Notes: a model not told the origin generated them from the letters alone. A stretch of 64,000 nt of DNA from Alteripontixanthobacter sp. (GCA_039968605.1 JBDVPM010000008.1:434001-498000); one strand, 5' to 3'. Counted from the stretch's first letter, positions 45,409 through 55,660 are shown. Program-made: numbers and translations.

Positions 45409-47820
45409 ATGAATCGAGCCCACAAAGTGTCACCGCGCCTGCGTTTCGGCGGCGCCCTCAGCGCGTTTGCTCTGCTCGCCGCATGCGGCGGCGGCAGCAG
45501 CGGCGGTGGCGGGCCGATCAGTACGCCTGCGCCGCAGCCCTCGCCAACGCCGAGCCCATCCCCGACACCAACACCGTCGCCCACGCCCACTCCGACCCCC
45601 ACGCCGACCCCGACCAGCGGTTTCGACACTGCGGAACTGCGCCGGTCGGATGGTCCGGCCTTTCACAACGCCGTTTCCGCGTGGGAAGACGGAATTACCG
45701 GCACCGGATCGATTATCGCGATCATCGATACGGGGCTGGACGAAGATAGCCCGGAATTCGCCGGACGCGTTCATCCCGATTCAGCCGATGTCACCGGCGC
45801 GGGGCGGCCGATAACGGGCGTGGACGATCACGGCACGAATGTGGGCTTGGTGGCGGCAGCGGCGCGCAACAATACGGGCGTTCTGGGGATCGCCTTCGAT
45901 GCCCAAATTCTCGCCCTGCGCGCAGATGGCCCCAATAGCTGCGGCCCGGACAGTCCCGATGATGCATCGAATGGCTGTACTTTCACCGACCGCGACATTG
46001 CCGCCGGGGTGGACCGGGCAATCGCCGCCGGGGCCACGGTGCTCAATCTCAGCCTGGGTGGCTCCACGGTCAGCGCACCGCTCCGCGATGCTCTGGCTCG
46101 GGCGGCAGCGGCGGGAATAGTGATCGTGGTTGCGGCCGGCAACGACGCGGATGATCCCAATTCCGGCTTCGATCCGAACCAGCCCGACCCCTTCGCGGTC
46201 AGCACGCTGGCGGCGGCTGGGGCCAACGTGATTATCGTTGGCTCCATCGACGAAAACAGCCAGCGCTCGCCCTTCTCGAACGCGGCTGGCGATACCGCGC
46301 AGAATTATATTAACGCGCTGGGGGAGCGGATTTGCTGCGTCTATCAGGACGGCGAATTGTTCATCGAGACGGACGAGAACGGCAACCGCTTCGTCACGCT
46401 GTTTTCCGGCACAAGTTTTTCCGCCCCGCAAGTGGCAGGGGCGGTCGCTTTGCTGGCGCAAGCATTCCCGAATTTGACCGGACAGGAAATCGCCGAGATC
46501 GTGCTGACCTCCGCCCGCGACCTGGGCGCTGCGGGCGTGGACCCGGTCTTCGGGCAGGGCGCGCTCGACATTGCCGCCGCGCTCGCGCCGCAGGGCGGCA
46601 CCTCGCTTGCGGGAAGTTCGGTGAGCGTAGCGATCGGGGCCGATACGGGCAGCATATCGCGCCCGATGGGCGATGCCTTTGTCCGGGCGTCGCTGGAGAC
46701 GGTGCTGCTGGATAAATATGACCGCGCCTATGGCTATGATCTGGCAGCGGGGCTGCGCGGATCGGCCGCCAGGCAGCCGCTGCTGGACGCAGTGGAGAAC
46801 AACTCGCGCAGCGTTTCGGGCGGGGCGGGTCCGGTCGCGCTGGCTTACACAATCGGCCAGCGCGGTGCGGGCGAGCGCTCCGCTATCGAGAACCAACTGC
46901 AGCTGACCCCCGGCGATGCCGAGCGGGCGAGGGTGCTCGCCGCAAATGTCGCACTGAAAATCTCGCCGAAATCGTCATTCGGCCTTGCCTACCGGCAGGG
47001 CGCGGATTCGGTTGTAGCGCAGCTGCAAGGTGCCTCGCGCCCGGCGTTCCTAATCGCCAGCGGCGGACGCGGCGACGATGGCTTTGCCAAGGCTGCCGAT
47101 ATGTCGCTCGCCTTGCGGCACCGGCTCGGATCGTGGGGTTTCACGGCGAGCGCGGAAAGCGGCCGCGCCTGGATATCTGCGCTGAATGGCGAGGTGGCTC
47201 CGGGGCGCGTTGTCCAGCGCCATGATGTGCGCAGCTTCGGCATTGCTGCGGATCGCCGCTTCGGCCCGCTGGCCGCGACGCTGGGTCTCAGCTGGATGGA
47301 TGAAAGCGATACGCTGCTCGGTGCGCGCTTCGCCAACGGGTTTGGCGGCGGTGCGGCCAGCCTGTTCATGGATGCCGACGCGCGGTGGGATATTGCGGGC
47401 CGCTGGCAGCTTGGCGCATCATGGCGAGAAGGGATCACCCGGGCCGATCGCAGCGGACTGGTGGCGGGCGGATCGAATGTGCGCACGCGCGGCTGGGCCT
47501 TCGATGCGCAGCGGCGCGGAGTGCTGCAATCGGGCGATACTGTGGGTCTGCGCCTGTCGCAGCCGCTGCGCGTGACCAGCGGCGGCTTGCAGCTGAACCT
47601 GCCGGTGGATTACGATTACGCCACCGAAAGCGCGCTGTACGGCGTTCGCACCCTGTCGCTATCCCCCGACGGACGGGAACTGGCAGGCGAGCTGGCATGG
47701 CGTGGCAGGCTGCTTAACGGCAGTGCAGCGGCCAGCCTGTTCTACCGTGACCAGCCGGGCCATATTGCCGGTGCGCCTGCCGATACCGGGGTGGCGCTAC
47801 GCTGGAGCCGCGAGTTCTAG
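45409..47820 (+). CDS. S8 (subtilisin-like) serine peptidase, autotransporter-like with a lipobox
   Basis: 803 residues from ATG 45409. The lipobox LLAAC gives Cys26, followed by a Gly/Ser patch and a Pro-Thr/Ser tract at ~43-69. The peptidase domain (~80-395) has the triad Asp107 in AIIDTGLD, His141 in DDHGTNVG and Ser336 in [12 protein letters not shown], with the oxyanion Asn245 (AAGND). The C-terminal ~370 residues show alternating beta-strand patterns and end ALRWSREF with a terminal Phe, as in outer-membrane barrels. Probably surface-exposed. The lipobox combined with a barrel is odd. Stop abuts the convergent APH-type gene. Confidence 0.87.
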   Translation: MNRAHKVSPRLRFGGALSAFALLAACGGGSSGGGGPISTPAPQPSPTPSPSPTPTPSPTPTPTPTPTPTSGFDTAELRRSDGPAFHNAVSAWEDGITGTGSIIAIIDTGLDEDSPEFAGRVHPDSADVTGAGRPITGVDDHGTNVGLVAAAARNNTGVLGIAFDAQILALRADGPNSCGPDSPDDASNGCTFTDRDIAAGVDRAIAAGATVLNLSLGGSTVSAPLRDALARAAAAGIVIVVAAGNDADDPNSGFDPNQPDPFAVSTLAAAGANVIIVGSIDENSQRSPFSNAAGDTAQNYINALGERICCVYQDGELFIETDENGNRFVTLFSGTSFSAPQVAGAVALLAQAFPNLTGQEIAEIVLTSARDLGAAGVDPVFGQGALDIAAALAPQGGTSLAGSSVSVAIGADTGSISRPMGDAFVRASLETVLLDKYDRAYGYDLAAGLRGSAARQPLLDAVENNSRSVSGGAGPVALAYTIGQRGAGERSAIENQLQLTPGDAERARVLAANVALKISPKSSFGLAYRQGADSVVAQLQGASRPAFLIASGGRGDDGFAKAADMSLALRHRLGSWGFTASAESGRAWISALNGEVAPGRVVQRHDVRSFGIAADRRFGPLAATLGLSWMDESDTLLGARFANGFGGGAASLFMDADARWDIAGRWQLGASWREGITRADRSGLVAGGSNVRTRGWAFDAQRRGVLQSGDTVGLRLSQPLRVTSGGLQLNLPVDYDYATESALYGVRTLSLSPDGRELAGELAWRGRLLNGSAAASLFYRDQPGHIAGAPADTGVALRWSREF
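45535..45615 (+). repeat. Pro-Thr/Ser codon tract in the S8 peptidase
   Basis: About 27 codons of alternating CCN and ACN/TCN encode [13 protein letters not shown]-type sequence between the lipobox and the peptidase domain. A low-complexity spacer, prone to slippage in DNA replication. Confidence 0.75.
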
Positions 47821-48897
47821 CTACTCGGCCCCGGCGGCCACTGCAAAGTCCCACGCACGGTCTACCAGCGGGGTGACGCGTTCGGACATCGTCTTGGCAT
47901 GTGCGCTGGATGCGGTGCCGTCGATCACGCGTTTCTTGATGCCCTGCATGATACCCGCCAGCCGGAACAGATTATAGGCAAAATACCAGTCCATGGGCGG
48001 GACCGGGAAGCCGGTGCGCTCAACATAGCGTTCCACCGCTTCCTGCTTGGTCGGAATACCCAACGCGGCGTGATCGAGCCCGGCAATACCGGCACGGCCA
48101 TCGGGATCGCTTTCCCAGTTGAGCATGAAATAGGCGAAATCCGCCACCGGGTCGCCCAGCGTTGACAGCTCCCAATCCAGCACCGCCAGTACTTCGGGCG
48201 AGTCCTTCCTGAAGATCAGATTATCCAGCCGGTAATCGCCATGGACGATGCCGCTGGTGTGCCGGTCGGGAATGGTCGTCGGCAGCCATTCGATCAGCCG
48301 CTCCATCTTGGGCATCAGCTCGGTTTCGGACAGCTTATATTGCTTGGACCAGCGAGCGATCTGGCGCGCGCAATAATCGGTCGGTTTGCCATAATCGGAC
48401 AGCCCGATCTCGTCCGGCTTTTTCAAATGGAGATCCGCCATCGTATCGATCATCGCGTGGTAGATCGCGCGGCGTTCATCGGGTTCGGAATTGGGCAGCG
48501 ACCCATCCCACAGCGATCGCCCGTCGGCCAGGCCCATCACGAAGAACTTGGAGCCCAGCACGTCGGGATCCTCGCACAGCCCGTAAGGTTTGGGCACCGG
48601 AAACCCGGTCGGGTGCAAAGCAGCCATCGCCGCATATTCCCGGTCCACCGCGTGGGCGCTCGGCAGCAGCTTGCCGAACGGCTGGCGGCGCAGGACATAG
48701 GCCTGAGAAGGCGTGTCGATGCGGTAGGTCGGGTTGGACTGGCCGCCCTTGAACTTGGTCAGCGTCAATGGACCGGCATAGCCTTCGACGTTGGCGGTCA
48801 GCCATTCGCTCAGCTTTGTTTCGTCCAGCTTGTCGGCTTCCGGCACATCCACGGTGCCGACCATGATCGCTTCGTAATCGGTTTTCTGCTGAGTCAT
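47821..48897 (-). CDS. APH-family kinase of the ACAD10/11-LvaA type
   Basis: 358 residues. Key stretches are LTKFKGGQSNPTYRI, QAYVLRRQPFGKLLPSAHAV, KFFVMGLADGRSLWDGSLP, IVHGDYRLDNLIF (Brenner motif, catalytic Asp) and VLAVLDWELSTLGDPVADFA with the metal Asp. These agree closely with the N-terminal kinase domain of human ACAD10/11 as I recall it. LvaA in Pseudomonas and the human enzymes phosphorylate the 4-hydroxyl of 4-hydroxyacyl-CoAs. An acyl-CoA dehydrogenase of the matching type is encoded two genes away, at 50083. Product and substrate are inferred from family. Start ATG 48897. Confidence 0.88.
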   Translation of the reverse strand: MTQQKTDYEAIMVGTVDVPEADKLDETKLSEWLTANVEGYAGPLTLTKFKGGQSNPTYRIDTPSQAYVLRRQPFGKLLPSAHAVDREYAAMAALHPTGFPVPKPYGLCEDPDVLGSKFFVMGLADGRSLWDGSLPNSEPDERRAIYHAMIDTMADLHLKKPDEIGLSDYGKPTDYCARQIARWSKQYKLSETELMPKMERLIEWLPTTIPDRHTSGIVHGDYRLDNLIFRKDSPEVLAVLDWELSTLGDPVADFAYFMLNWESDPDGRAGIAGLDHAALGIPTKQEAVERYVERTGFPVPPMDWYFAYNLFRLAGIMQGIKKRVIDGTASSAHAKTMSERVTPLVDRAWDFAVAAGAE

Positions 48898-48904
48898 TTC
48901 CGAT

Positions 48905-48922
48905 CCCCCGCGAAGGTGGGGG
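48905..48922. repeat. REP-like palindrome
   Basis: CCCCCGC-GAAG-GTGGGGG is a 7-pair stem with a GAAG loop, one G-U. It lies in the gap between the kinase and the alcohol dehydrogenase. Similar to the palindrome at 54448-54474. Confidence 0.55.
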
Positions 48923-48980
48923 CCTCCTTCCGAAAAGTCATTGCTTGCTGCACGAGATCCCCGCTTGCGCGGTGGACCGC

Positions 48981-50078
48981 CTAGTCGAACACGATCACGC
49001 TGCGCGCCGAATGCCCACCGCGCATCTTGTCAAAGCCTTCGTTGATCTGATCGAGCGAAATCCGTTCGGCAATGATTGTATCGAGATCGAGCAGCCCTCG
49101 CAGGTAGAAATCCACCAGCCGCGGCAGATCTACCGGGAAGTGATTCATCCCCATGATCGCGCCTTGCAGCTTCTTGCCGCCGAGCAGATCCATCGCGCCC
49201 AGCCCGACCTTGCAATCCAGCGGCATCATGCCGAGGATCGTCGCTGTCCCGCCGCGGCGAAGCAGCTTGACCGCAGTGTCCGCGCTGGCTTGCCGCCCGA
49301 CCGCTTCAATGGCGTGATGCACGCCCCCGCCGGTTGCCTTGATAATGGCAGGCACGGTTGCCTCGTCGGTCGGGTCGAGCGCCTCGGTCGCGCCAAGCAC
49401 TTTGGCCAGCTCGCGTTTTTCCGCGATCGGATCGAGCGCGATGACCGCACCGGCCCCGGCAATCTTCGCCGCATTGATCGTCGCCAGGCCGACCCCGCCG
49501 CAGCCGACCACCGCAACGGTTTCACCCGGGACGATTTTGCAGGCGTTGAAGATAGCTCCCGCACCGGTCGTGACCGCGCAGCCGAGCAGCGCCGCCCGGT
49601 CGAGCGGCATATCCTTGTCGATCGCGACGCAAGCATGTTCGTGGATCAGCATCCGTTCGGCAAAGGCCGACAGGTTGAGCATCTGGTTGACCGTTTCGCG
49701 GCCTCCATCGCCTCCTGAACGTGTCAGCCGGGGGGGCTGATCGCCGCTGCGCCGAGTATCCCCGCCAAGGCACAGCGCCATCCGCCCGGTCACGCAAAAC
49801 TCGCAGTGGCCGCAAAACGCGCTGAGGCAGGAGACTACGTGATCGCCCGGCTTCACGGTCTTCACTTCGCTGCCAACCGCCGCGACTACCCCCGCCGCCT
49901 CGTGCCCCGGAATGGCGGGCATGGCGTGGGGATAGGCCCCGTCGATGAAATGCAGGTCGCTGTGGCACAGTCCGCAGGCCTTGGTGTCGATCAGCACCTC
50001 ATGCGGGGCCGGATCGGCGATTTCGACATCGCCGATCCGGAGGGGCTGTCCAGCGGCTTCGAGTATGGCAGCTTTCAT
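48981..50078 (-). CDS. Zinc-dependent alcohol dehydrogenase (medium-chain)
   Basis: 365 residues from ATG 50078. The catalytic zinc region is TKACGLCHSDLHFIDG with GHEAAGVV. The four structural-zinc cysteines are in VSCLSAFCGHCEFCVTGRMALC. The Rossmann part is VAVVGCGGVGLATINAAKIA. Around residues 105-130 is an insertion (GGDTRRSGDQPPRLTRSGGD) that resembles the class III / NDMA-type branch. It oxidises an alcohol or hydroxy acid derivative with NAD. It lies between the APH-type kinase and the dehydrogenase, so it may act on the same substrate. Confidence 0.93.
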   Translation of the reverse strand: MKAAILEAAGQPLRIGDVEIADPAPHEVLIDTKACGLCHSDLHFIDGAYPHAMPAIPGHEAAGVVAAVGSEVKTVKPGDHVVSCLSAFCGHCEFCVTGRMALCLGGDTRRSGDQPPRLTRSGGDGGRETVNQMLNLSAFAERMLIHEHACVAIDKDMPLDRAALLGCAVTTGAGAIFNACKIVPGETVAVVGCGGVGLATINAAKIAGAGAVIALDPIAEKRELAKVLGATEALDPTDEATVPAIIKATGGGVHHAIEAVGRQASADTAVKLLRRGGTATILGMMPLDCKVGLGAMDLLGGKKLQGAIMGMNHFPVDLPRLVDFYLRGLLDLDTIIAERISLDQINEGFDKMRGGHSARSVIVFD

Positions 50079-50082
50079 CGAA

Positions 50083-51408
50083 TTACCGCGCTCCAGCCGT
50101 TGCTGCCGCGCTTCCTGCGCCGCTGCCGGCCGCAATGCCGGTGCCCAGCTGCGCCGGATCCTCGTTCGGATCGGGGGCATGGCGGGAGAACTCCATACGC
50201 GCGATGGAACGTGCATGGACCTCGTCCGGACCGTCCGCCAGGCGCAGGGTGCGCTGGTGGGCATAGGCGCTGGCGAGGCCGTAATCCTCCGATACACCGC
50301 CGCCGCCATGGGCCTGGATCGCATCGTCGATGATGCTCAGCGCCATGTTGGGGGCCTGCACCTTGATCATGGCGATTTCCTGCTTGGCCGACTTGTTGCC
50401 GACCTTGTCCATCATGTCGGCCGCTTTGAGACACAGCAGGCGCGTCATCTCGATATCAATGCGGGCGCGGGCCACGCGTTCTTCCCAGACCGAATGCTTG
50501 TAGATCGGCTTGCCGAACGCTTCGCGCTGCTGGAGGCGCTTGCACATCTTCTCCAGCGCTTCCTCGGCGACGCCGATCGTGCGCATGCAGTGATGGATGC
50601 GGCCCGGGCCGAGGCGGCCCTGCGCGATTTCGAAACCGCGGCCTTCGCCCAGCAGGATATTGTCCACCGGCACGCGCACGTCGACCAGATCGACTTCCAT
50701 ATGGCCGTGCGGGGCATCGTCGTAGCCGAAGACGGGCAGATGGCGCAGAATGTTCACGCCCGGCGCATCCATCGGCACGATGACCATGCTTTGCTGGCGA
50801 TGACGGTCGGCGCCGGTATCGGTCTTGCCCATCACGATGGCGACCTTGCAGCGCGGATCGCCGAGGCCGGAAGACCACCATTTGCGGCCATTGATGACAT
50901 ATTCGTCGCCGTCACGCTCGATCCGGGTTTCGATATTGGTCGCATCGGACGATGCAACGCGCGGTTCGGTCATCAGGAAGGCGCTGCGAATCTCGCCGTT
51001 CATCAGCGGGGTCAGCCACTCATCCTTTTGCGCGCGCGTGCCGTAACGGTGGAACACTTCCATATTCCCGGTATCGGGGGCGGAGCAGTTGAACACTTCG
51101 CTGGCCCAGCCGACACGGCCCATTTCTTCGGCGCACAATGCATATTCCAGATTGGTCAGGCCCGGCCCTTCGAATTCGAAGGTTTCGTCCACGTGAACCA
51201 GCGCGCCGCGCGGCGGCATGAACAGGTTCCAGATCCCCTGCGCCTTGGCCTTGGCCTTTTCCTGCTGCACGGTTTCGAGGACCTTCCAGCGATCGCCGCT
51301 GGCGTCTTCGGCCTTGTAGTCGTCCATGCGGGGGCGGACGTTTTTCTGGATGAAATCGCGCACCCGGTCACGCCAATGCTGCTGCCGGTCTGTCAGTTCG
51401 AAATCCAT
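50083..51408 (-). CDS. Acyl-CoA dehydrogenase of the ACAD10/11-LvaC type
   Basis: 441 residues from ATG 51408. [80 protein letters not shown] and [17 protein letters not shown] agree closely with the C-terminal part of human ACAD11 as I recall it. [20 protein letters not shown] and [11 protein letters not shown] finish the fold. In ACAD11 and LvaC the protein helps convert the 4-phosphorylated acyl-CoA to the 3-hydroxy isomer. The alcohol dehydrogenase lies 4 bases downstream. FAD dependent. High confidence in family, moderate in reaction. Confidence 0.92.
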   Translation of the reverse strand: MDFELTDRQQHWRDRVRDFIQKNVRPRMDDYKAEDASGDRWKVLETVQQEKAKAKAQGIWNLFMPPRGALVHVDETFEFEGPGLTNLEYALCAEEMGRVGWASEVFNCSAPDTGNMEVFHRYGTRAQKDEWLTPLMNGEIRSAFLMTEPRVASSDATNIETRIERDGDEYVINGRKWWSSGLGDPRCKVAIVMGKTDTGADRHRQQSMVIVPMDAPGVNILRHLPVFGYDDAPHGHMEVDLVDVRVPVDNILLGEGRGFEIAQGRLGPGRIHHCMRTIGVAEEALEKMCKRLQQREAFGKPIYKHSVWEERVARARIDIEMTRLLCLKAADMMDKVGNKSAKQEIAMIKVQAPNMALSIIDDAIQAHGGGGVSEDYGLASAYAHQRTLRLADGPDEVHARSIARMEFSRHAPDPNEDPAQLGTGIAAGSGAGSAAATAGAR

Positions 51409-51508
51409 GTTCGCGTTCCTTCCAATTCGATTCTGTGTGGCCGTGTAAGTGGCACGGCTATGCCGCATCGCCAAGCCCGGCATTGGGTAGTTTCGCCGAA
51501 GGCAGAGC

Positions 51509-52966
51509 CTATCGGGGCGGGTGGTGAGGCACTTCGACCTGCGGTTCCGTAGCGTCATCGCCCGCGCTCATCACAGCCACCCGGGCTTCATGATCGGCCC
51601 GGTTTATCGGGAACCGGATAAGCCAGAAGGCGGCAATCAATGTCAGGACGATGGTGATACCGCCATAAAGCAGGATCAGCGTGGAGAGGACATCCATCGG
51701 CACCGCCCCGGGTGAGGCGTCGCTCGAAAGGCCGGAAGCGGAGATCACCCCGCCGGTGAGGAAAATGCCCAGCCCGGTCGCGCATTTCTGCACCAGCCAA
51801 TTGCCCGAATAGAACGATCCTTCCGCTCGCCTGCCGGTCCGCTCCTGAAACGCCTCGACGATCTCGGCAATCATCGAAGAGGCCGAAATCATCACGACCA
51901 CGGCGAACGTATTGCCGAACAACAACAGGACATAAAGACATAGCGTCGAGGTTAGCGTGCCCACTTGCGGCCACAGGCCCAGCAGGAACAGCACATATGG
52001 CACCAGGAAGAGCACCAGGGCGATCAACGCCGCATAAGCCGCGCTGCGCGGCTTGCCGAGCTTACGGTGCATCGGGCCGACGATGAAGAACATCAGCACG
52101 ACCGAAAGAAACAGCGTTACGGGATAGAGGGACAGCGCCGCCCCATCGAGCATCCAGACGAAGATCATAACGTAGTTCGTCATCGAGAACGTCATGCCCT
52201 GGCTGACATAAGCTGCCAGTCCGCCCGCAGCGAAGATCAGAAAGGCCTTTTCCGAAAATGCCTCTCGTATCTCGGAAAATGCGCCAGAGAAGCTGAACGG
52301 GCCGGGCTTTTGGTCCGGATAATGCGCCACCAAATGATGCTGGCCGGCCGCCGATCCGATCACCGATGCGACCATCAGCACCGCGCCGAATATTCCGAAC
52401 GCGGCGTAACCATCTGCATTGAGCACGCCCTGCGATCCGGGCACGAACACGGTGTAGGCAAGGATCATCATCAGGATCCCGCCGCACCAGCCGGACAGAT
52501 AGCGATAGCGAAACAGCGTGGTGCGCTCGTCGTAATCCTGCGTCAGTTCCGGGACCAGGCTGACCGAGGGAACCTCGCAAGCGGACAGCAGGATGCGCAC
52601 GCCCACCGCAATCCCGAACAATCCCCAGAAGCTGGGCGCTTCGCTGCCGGGCGGGGACCACAGCAGCACCCACATCAACGCCAGCGGCACCGCTGCAATA
52701 TACAGCCATGGCAGCCGCCGCCCCCAGCGCGACCACGTGCGATCGGACAAATTGCCGATCAGCGGATCGACCACCGCATCGACCAATAGCGCAAGGCCCA
52801 GCGCCAGGCTGACCAGCCCGGCATCCATGCCCAGTGCCTGGTTGTAGAATGGCAGCAGGAAGAAGCTGAAGCCGCTATCCTTCACCCCGAACGCCACCGC
52901 GCCAAAGCCGTGAATCGCTTTCAACCGCATGGGCAGCGGGTGCGGAACAGCAGGACGTTCGCTCAT
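51509..52966 (-). CDS. GPH-family (MelB-like) sugar/cation symporter
   Basis: 485 residues with about 12 membrane segments. [40 protein letters not shown] and [20 protein letters not shown] are the GPH signature area, and the inner repeat has [20 protein letters not shown]. Members carry glycosides, pentosides or hexuronides with protons or sodium; relatives in this group are also annotated for other substrates. It is transcribed away from the acyl-CoA dehydrogenase pair across ~250 bases that contain a palindrome. Confidence 0.9.
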   Translation of the reverse strand: MSERPAVPHPLPMRLKAIHGFGAVAFGVKDSGFSFFLLPFYNQALGMDAGLVSLALGLALLVDAVVDPLIGNLSDRTWSRWGRRLPWLYIAAVPLALMWVLLWSPPGSEAPSFWGLFGIAVGVRILLSACEVPSVSLVPELTQDYDERTTLFRYRYLSGWCGGILMMILAYTVFVPGSQGVLNADGYAAFGIFGAVLMVASVIGSAAGQHHLVAHYPDQKPGPFSFSGAFSEIREAFSEKAFLIFAAGGLAAYVSQGMTFSMTNYVMIFVWMLDGAALSLYPVTLFLSVVLMFFIVGPMHRKLGKPRSAAYAALIALVLFLVPYVLFLLGLWPQVGTLTSTLCLYVLLLFGNTFAVVVMISASSMIAEIVEAFQERTGRRAEGSFYSGNWLVQKCATGLGIFLTGGVISASGLSSDASPGAVPMDVLSTLILLYGGITIVLTLIAAFWLIRFPINRADHEARVAVMSAGDDATEPQVEVPHHPPR

Positions 52967-53019
52967 CGTAGAAGACGCGCTCTATTATCGATCGCGAATC
53001 TGTCCATCCCGCCCCTCCA

Positions 53020-53034
53020 GTTGCATTTCGCAAC
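53020..53034. promoter_or_regulatory. Candidate operator between the GPH transporter and dehydrogenase genes
   Basis: GTTGC-ATTTC-GCAAC is a perfect 5+5+5 palindrome, 53 bases upstream of the transporter start and 184 bases before the dehydrogenase start. The symmetry suits a dimeric repressor of the TetR or LacI type; none is encoded in the window. Confidence 0.4.
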
Positions 53035-53217
53035 GTTAGGCGATTGCGCATCCGGGTCAACGCAGGCTTGTATCGCTCTCCGGATACGGTTCGGCTGACG
53101 CTACGGAATGGCCAATGGTGGTTTGAACGCTTGCGGCAGCGGTGTTTTTGGCCTTACGTTGGCGGCAACCGGAACGGAGCAGCGACTCTGCCCGTCAAGG
53201 ATATCTGGAGAGCGAAT

Positions 53218-54411
53218 ATGTCCGATCTCGAAACCTTCCGCAGCGAAACCCGCGAATGGCTGGAAGCAAACTGTCCCGAAGAAATGCGCCAACCCGTGCG
53301 CGACGAACGCGATGTCTATTGGGGCGGGCGCGGAGCCACGTTCAAGAACGATGCGCAAAAGGCGTGGTTCGAGGCGTGCCGCGACAAGGGCTATACCGTT
53401 CCCGAATGGCCGACCGAATATGGCGGCGCAGGGCTCTCACCGGCGGAAGGCAAGATCCTTCGTCAGGAAATGGCCCGCATCAATGCACGCCCGCCGCTCA
53501 GCAGCTTCGGCATCTGGATGCTCGGCCCCGCATTGCTGAAATTCGGCACGGAGGGCCAGAAGCAGCGCTTCCTCAACGAAATCGCCAACGGCGAAATCCG
53601 CTGGTGCCAGGGCTATTCGGAACCGGGCAGCGGCTCCGACCTCGTCTCGATGCAGACTTTCGGCGAAGACAAAGGCGATCACTGGGAAGTCAGCGGCCAG
53701 AAGATCTGGACTTCCTATGCAGATCAGGCCGACTGGATTTTCTGTCTGGTGCGCACGGACAAGGCGAACAAGTATCAGGGCATCACCTTTATGCTGTTCG
53801 ACATGGCGAGCGAGGGCGTTTCGACTAAGCCGATTCTGCTGATCAGCGGCAACAGCCCATTCTGCGAAACCTTCATGGACGAAGTGCAGGTGCCCAAGAG
53901 CTATGGCGAGGATTGCCCGGCCTATGTCGGCGAGATCAATCGCGGCTGGGACGTGGCGAAATACCTGCTCGGCCATGAGCGCGAGATGATTTCCGGCGCG
54001 GGTGGCGGCGACCGGACCAGCGCGATCGGCGCTGCGATGACACGCCATGCGGCGGAACATTCGGGCGAATTATCCCCCACTTTGCGCGCCGACCTCGCCG
54101 ATTTCGATGTCGATGCTCTGGCCTATGGCTGTATGGGTGAGAAATTCCTCGACGAGATGAAAGCGGGCAAGGGCCATCCCGCGCAGCCGAACATGATGAA
54201 GTATGTCGGCACGGAACTGAACAAGCGCCGCCACGAATTGATGATGAGCACCGGCGGCAGCCGCGCGCTGGAATGGGAAAGCGACGAGACCGATGGCGGC
54301 GCGCGTCCGCGCGGCTGGCTGCGGACCAAGGCCAATTCGATCGAAGGCGGCACCAGCGAAGTGATGCTGAATGTCGTCGCCAAGCGGATTCTGGAACTGC
54401 CGGGCGGCTGA
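53218..54411 (+). CDS. Acyl-CoA dehydrogenase (large-subunit-like)
   Basis: 397 residues from ATG 53218. QGYSEPGSGSDLVSMQTFGE and VSGQKIWTSYADQADWIF cover the FAD/substrate region. MKYVGTELNKRRHELMMSTG and KANSIEGGTSEVMLNVVAKR carry the EGGTSE stretch that supplies the catalytic Glu. The next gene is a second dehydrogenase lacking this stretch, so the pair may form a heterotetramer as in steroid and related side-chain degradation. Substrate unknown. Co-directional with the following gene across a 27-base palindrome. Confidence 0.93.
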   Translation: MSDLETFRSETREWLEANCPEEMRQPVRDERDVYWGGRGATFKNDAQKAWFEACRDKGYTVPEWPTEYGGAGLSPAEGKILRQEMARINARPPLSSFGIWMLGPALLKFGTEGQKQRFLNEIANGEIRWCQGYSEPGSGSDLVSMQTFGEDKGDHWEVSGQKIWTSYADQADWIFCLVRTDKANKYQGITFMLFDMASEGVSTKPILLISGNSPFCETFMDEVQVPKSYGEDCPAYVGEINRGWDVAKYLLGHEREMISGAGGGDRTSAIGAAMTRHAAEHSGELSPTLRADLADFDVDALAYGCMGEKFLDEMKAGKGHPAQPNMMKYVGTELNKRRHELMMSTGGSRALEWESDETDGGARPRGWLRTKANSIEGGTSEVMLNVVAKRILELPGG

Positions 54412-54447
54412 CGGCTCGCAACTACAAGCACGACGCCAGCTTCCGTT

Positions 54448-54474
54448 CGTCATCCCGCCATCGCGGGAGTGACG
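54448..54474. repeat. REP-like palindromic element
   Basis: CGTCATCCCGC (54448-54458) pairs with GCGGGAGTGACG (54463-54474) with one bulged base. It matches the CGTCATTCCCGC / GCGGGAATGACG pattern common between genes in sphingomonads. It lies between the two dehydrogenases. Confidence 0.75.
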
Positions 54475-54520
54475 GCCAAAGGTGGCAGCGCAAAACATAT
54501 CGATTGGGGAGAGAACCCGA

Positions 54521-55660
54521 ATGCCACTCTATCACGACGAAGATCAAACCATGCTGGCCGATACGGCGCAGCAATTCATGGCCGAAGAAGGCGCCATCGC
54601 GAAACAGCTGCGCCATTGGCGCGACCAGGATTGCAAGGATGGTTTCGGCCACGAATTGTGGAAGCAGTTCGCCGAAATGGGCTTCACCGGTATCCTGGTC
54701 GGCGAAGATGATGGCGGGCTGGGCATGGGTCATGTCGAGGCAGGCATCGTGCTGGAGAATATCGGCCGTAACCTGACCCCCTCGCCATTCCTCACCAGCA
54801 GCGTTCTGGCTGCCACCGCGCTCAATGCGGGCAGCGAGGAATTGCGCGGACGCTGGCTTCCCGGACTGATCTCCGGCGATCACGTGTTCGCCGTGGCGGT
54901 GGACGAGGGCGCGAAACACAATCCTCAGCGCATCGCTACTCGCGCCGAAAAATCGGGCAACGGGTTCAGGCTTTCGGGCAAGAAGGATTTCGTGATCCAC
55001 GGCACCAGCGCCGATATGCTGGTGGTGGCCGCGCGCACTTCGGGCGAGGATAATGACGATGAGGGGATCACCCTGTTCGCCGTGCCCAAGGACGCCAAGG
55101 GGCTGGACCAGAATGCCGTGCGACTGGTCGATTCCTCAATGGCTTCGCACGTTACATTCGACAATGTCGAGCTGGATGGCGATGCCGTGATTGGCGAAGT
55201 CGATGGCGGCCGCGAAGTGTTGGGCCGGATGCTCAACGCAGGGCGGATCGGTGCCGCGGCGGAAGGCGTCGGCGTCGCGTCGGGCGCAATGGACATGACC
55301 GTCGATTACCTCAAGCAGCGCAAGCAATTCGGCAAGGTCATCGGAGAGTTTCAGGCTTTGCAGCACCGCGCCGCGCATCTCTACAGCGAAGTCGAAATCG
55401 CCCGCGCCGCCACGATCAAGGCCGCGCAATTGCTCGATGCCGATGCACCCAGCGCCGAACTGATGACTTCGGTCGCCAAGGCCAAGGTCGCTAAGGCAGC
55501 GGGCCTGGCGGTGAAGGAAGGCGTGCAGATGCATGGCGGTATCGGGATGACCGATGAATACGATATCGGGCTTTATATGAAGCGTGACCGGGCGCTGCAG
55601 GAATTCCTGGGCGACCAATATTACCATACCGAGCGTGTTGCTCAGCTGAGCGGTTATTGA
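54521..55660 (+). CDS. Acyl-CoA dehydrogenase (small-subunit-like)
   Basis: 379 residues from ATG 54521. MPLYHDEDQTMLADTAQQFM begins the helical N-domain; the middle has LSGKKDFVIHGTSADMLVVA, and the C-domain has YLKQRKQFGKVIGEFQALQH and VQMHGGIGMTDEYDIGLYMK. The usual catalytic Glu/Gly-Thr-Ser stretch of the neighbour is missing, as in the non-catalytic partner of heteromeric FadE enzymes. The SDR gene begins 15 bases after the stop. Together they suggest a degradation unit. Confidence 0.92.
   Translation: MPLYHDEDQTMLADTAQQFMAEEGAIAKQLRHWRDQDCKDGFGHELWKQFAEMGFTGILVGEDDGGLGMGHVEAGIVLENIGRNLTPSPFLTSSVLAATALNAGSEELRGRWLPGLISGDHVFAVAVDEGAKHNPQRIATRAEKSGNGFRLSGKKDFVIHGTSADMLVVAARTSGEDNDDEGITLFAVPKDAKGLDQNAVRLVDSSMASHVTFDNVELDGDAVIGEVDGGREVLGRMLNAGRIGAAAEGVGVASGAMDMTVDYLKQRKQFGKVIGEFQALQHRAAHLYSEVEIARAATIKAAQLLDADAPSAELMTSVAKAKVAKAAGLAVKEGVQMHGGIGMTDEYDIGLYMKRDRALQEFLGDQYYHTERVAQLSGY

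Noticed and set aside
45535-45615. Regular short repeats that could suggest a CRISPR-like array
   Set aside because: They are 6-base codon repeats inside an open frame coding for Pro-Thr, without spacers.
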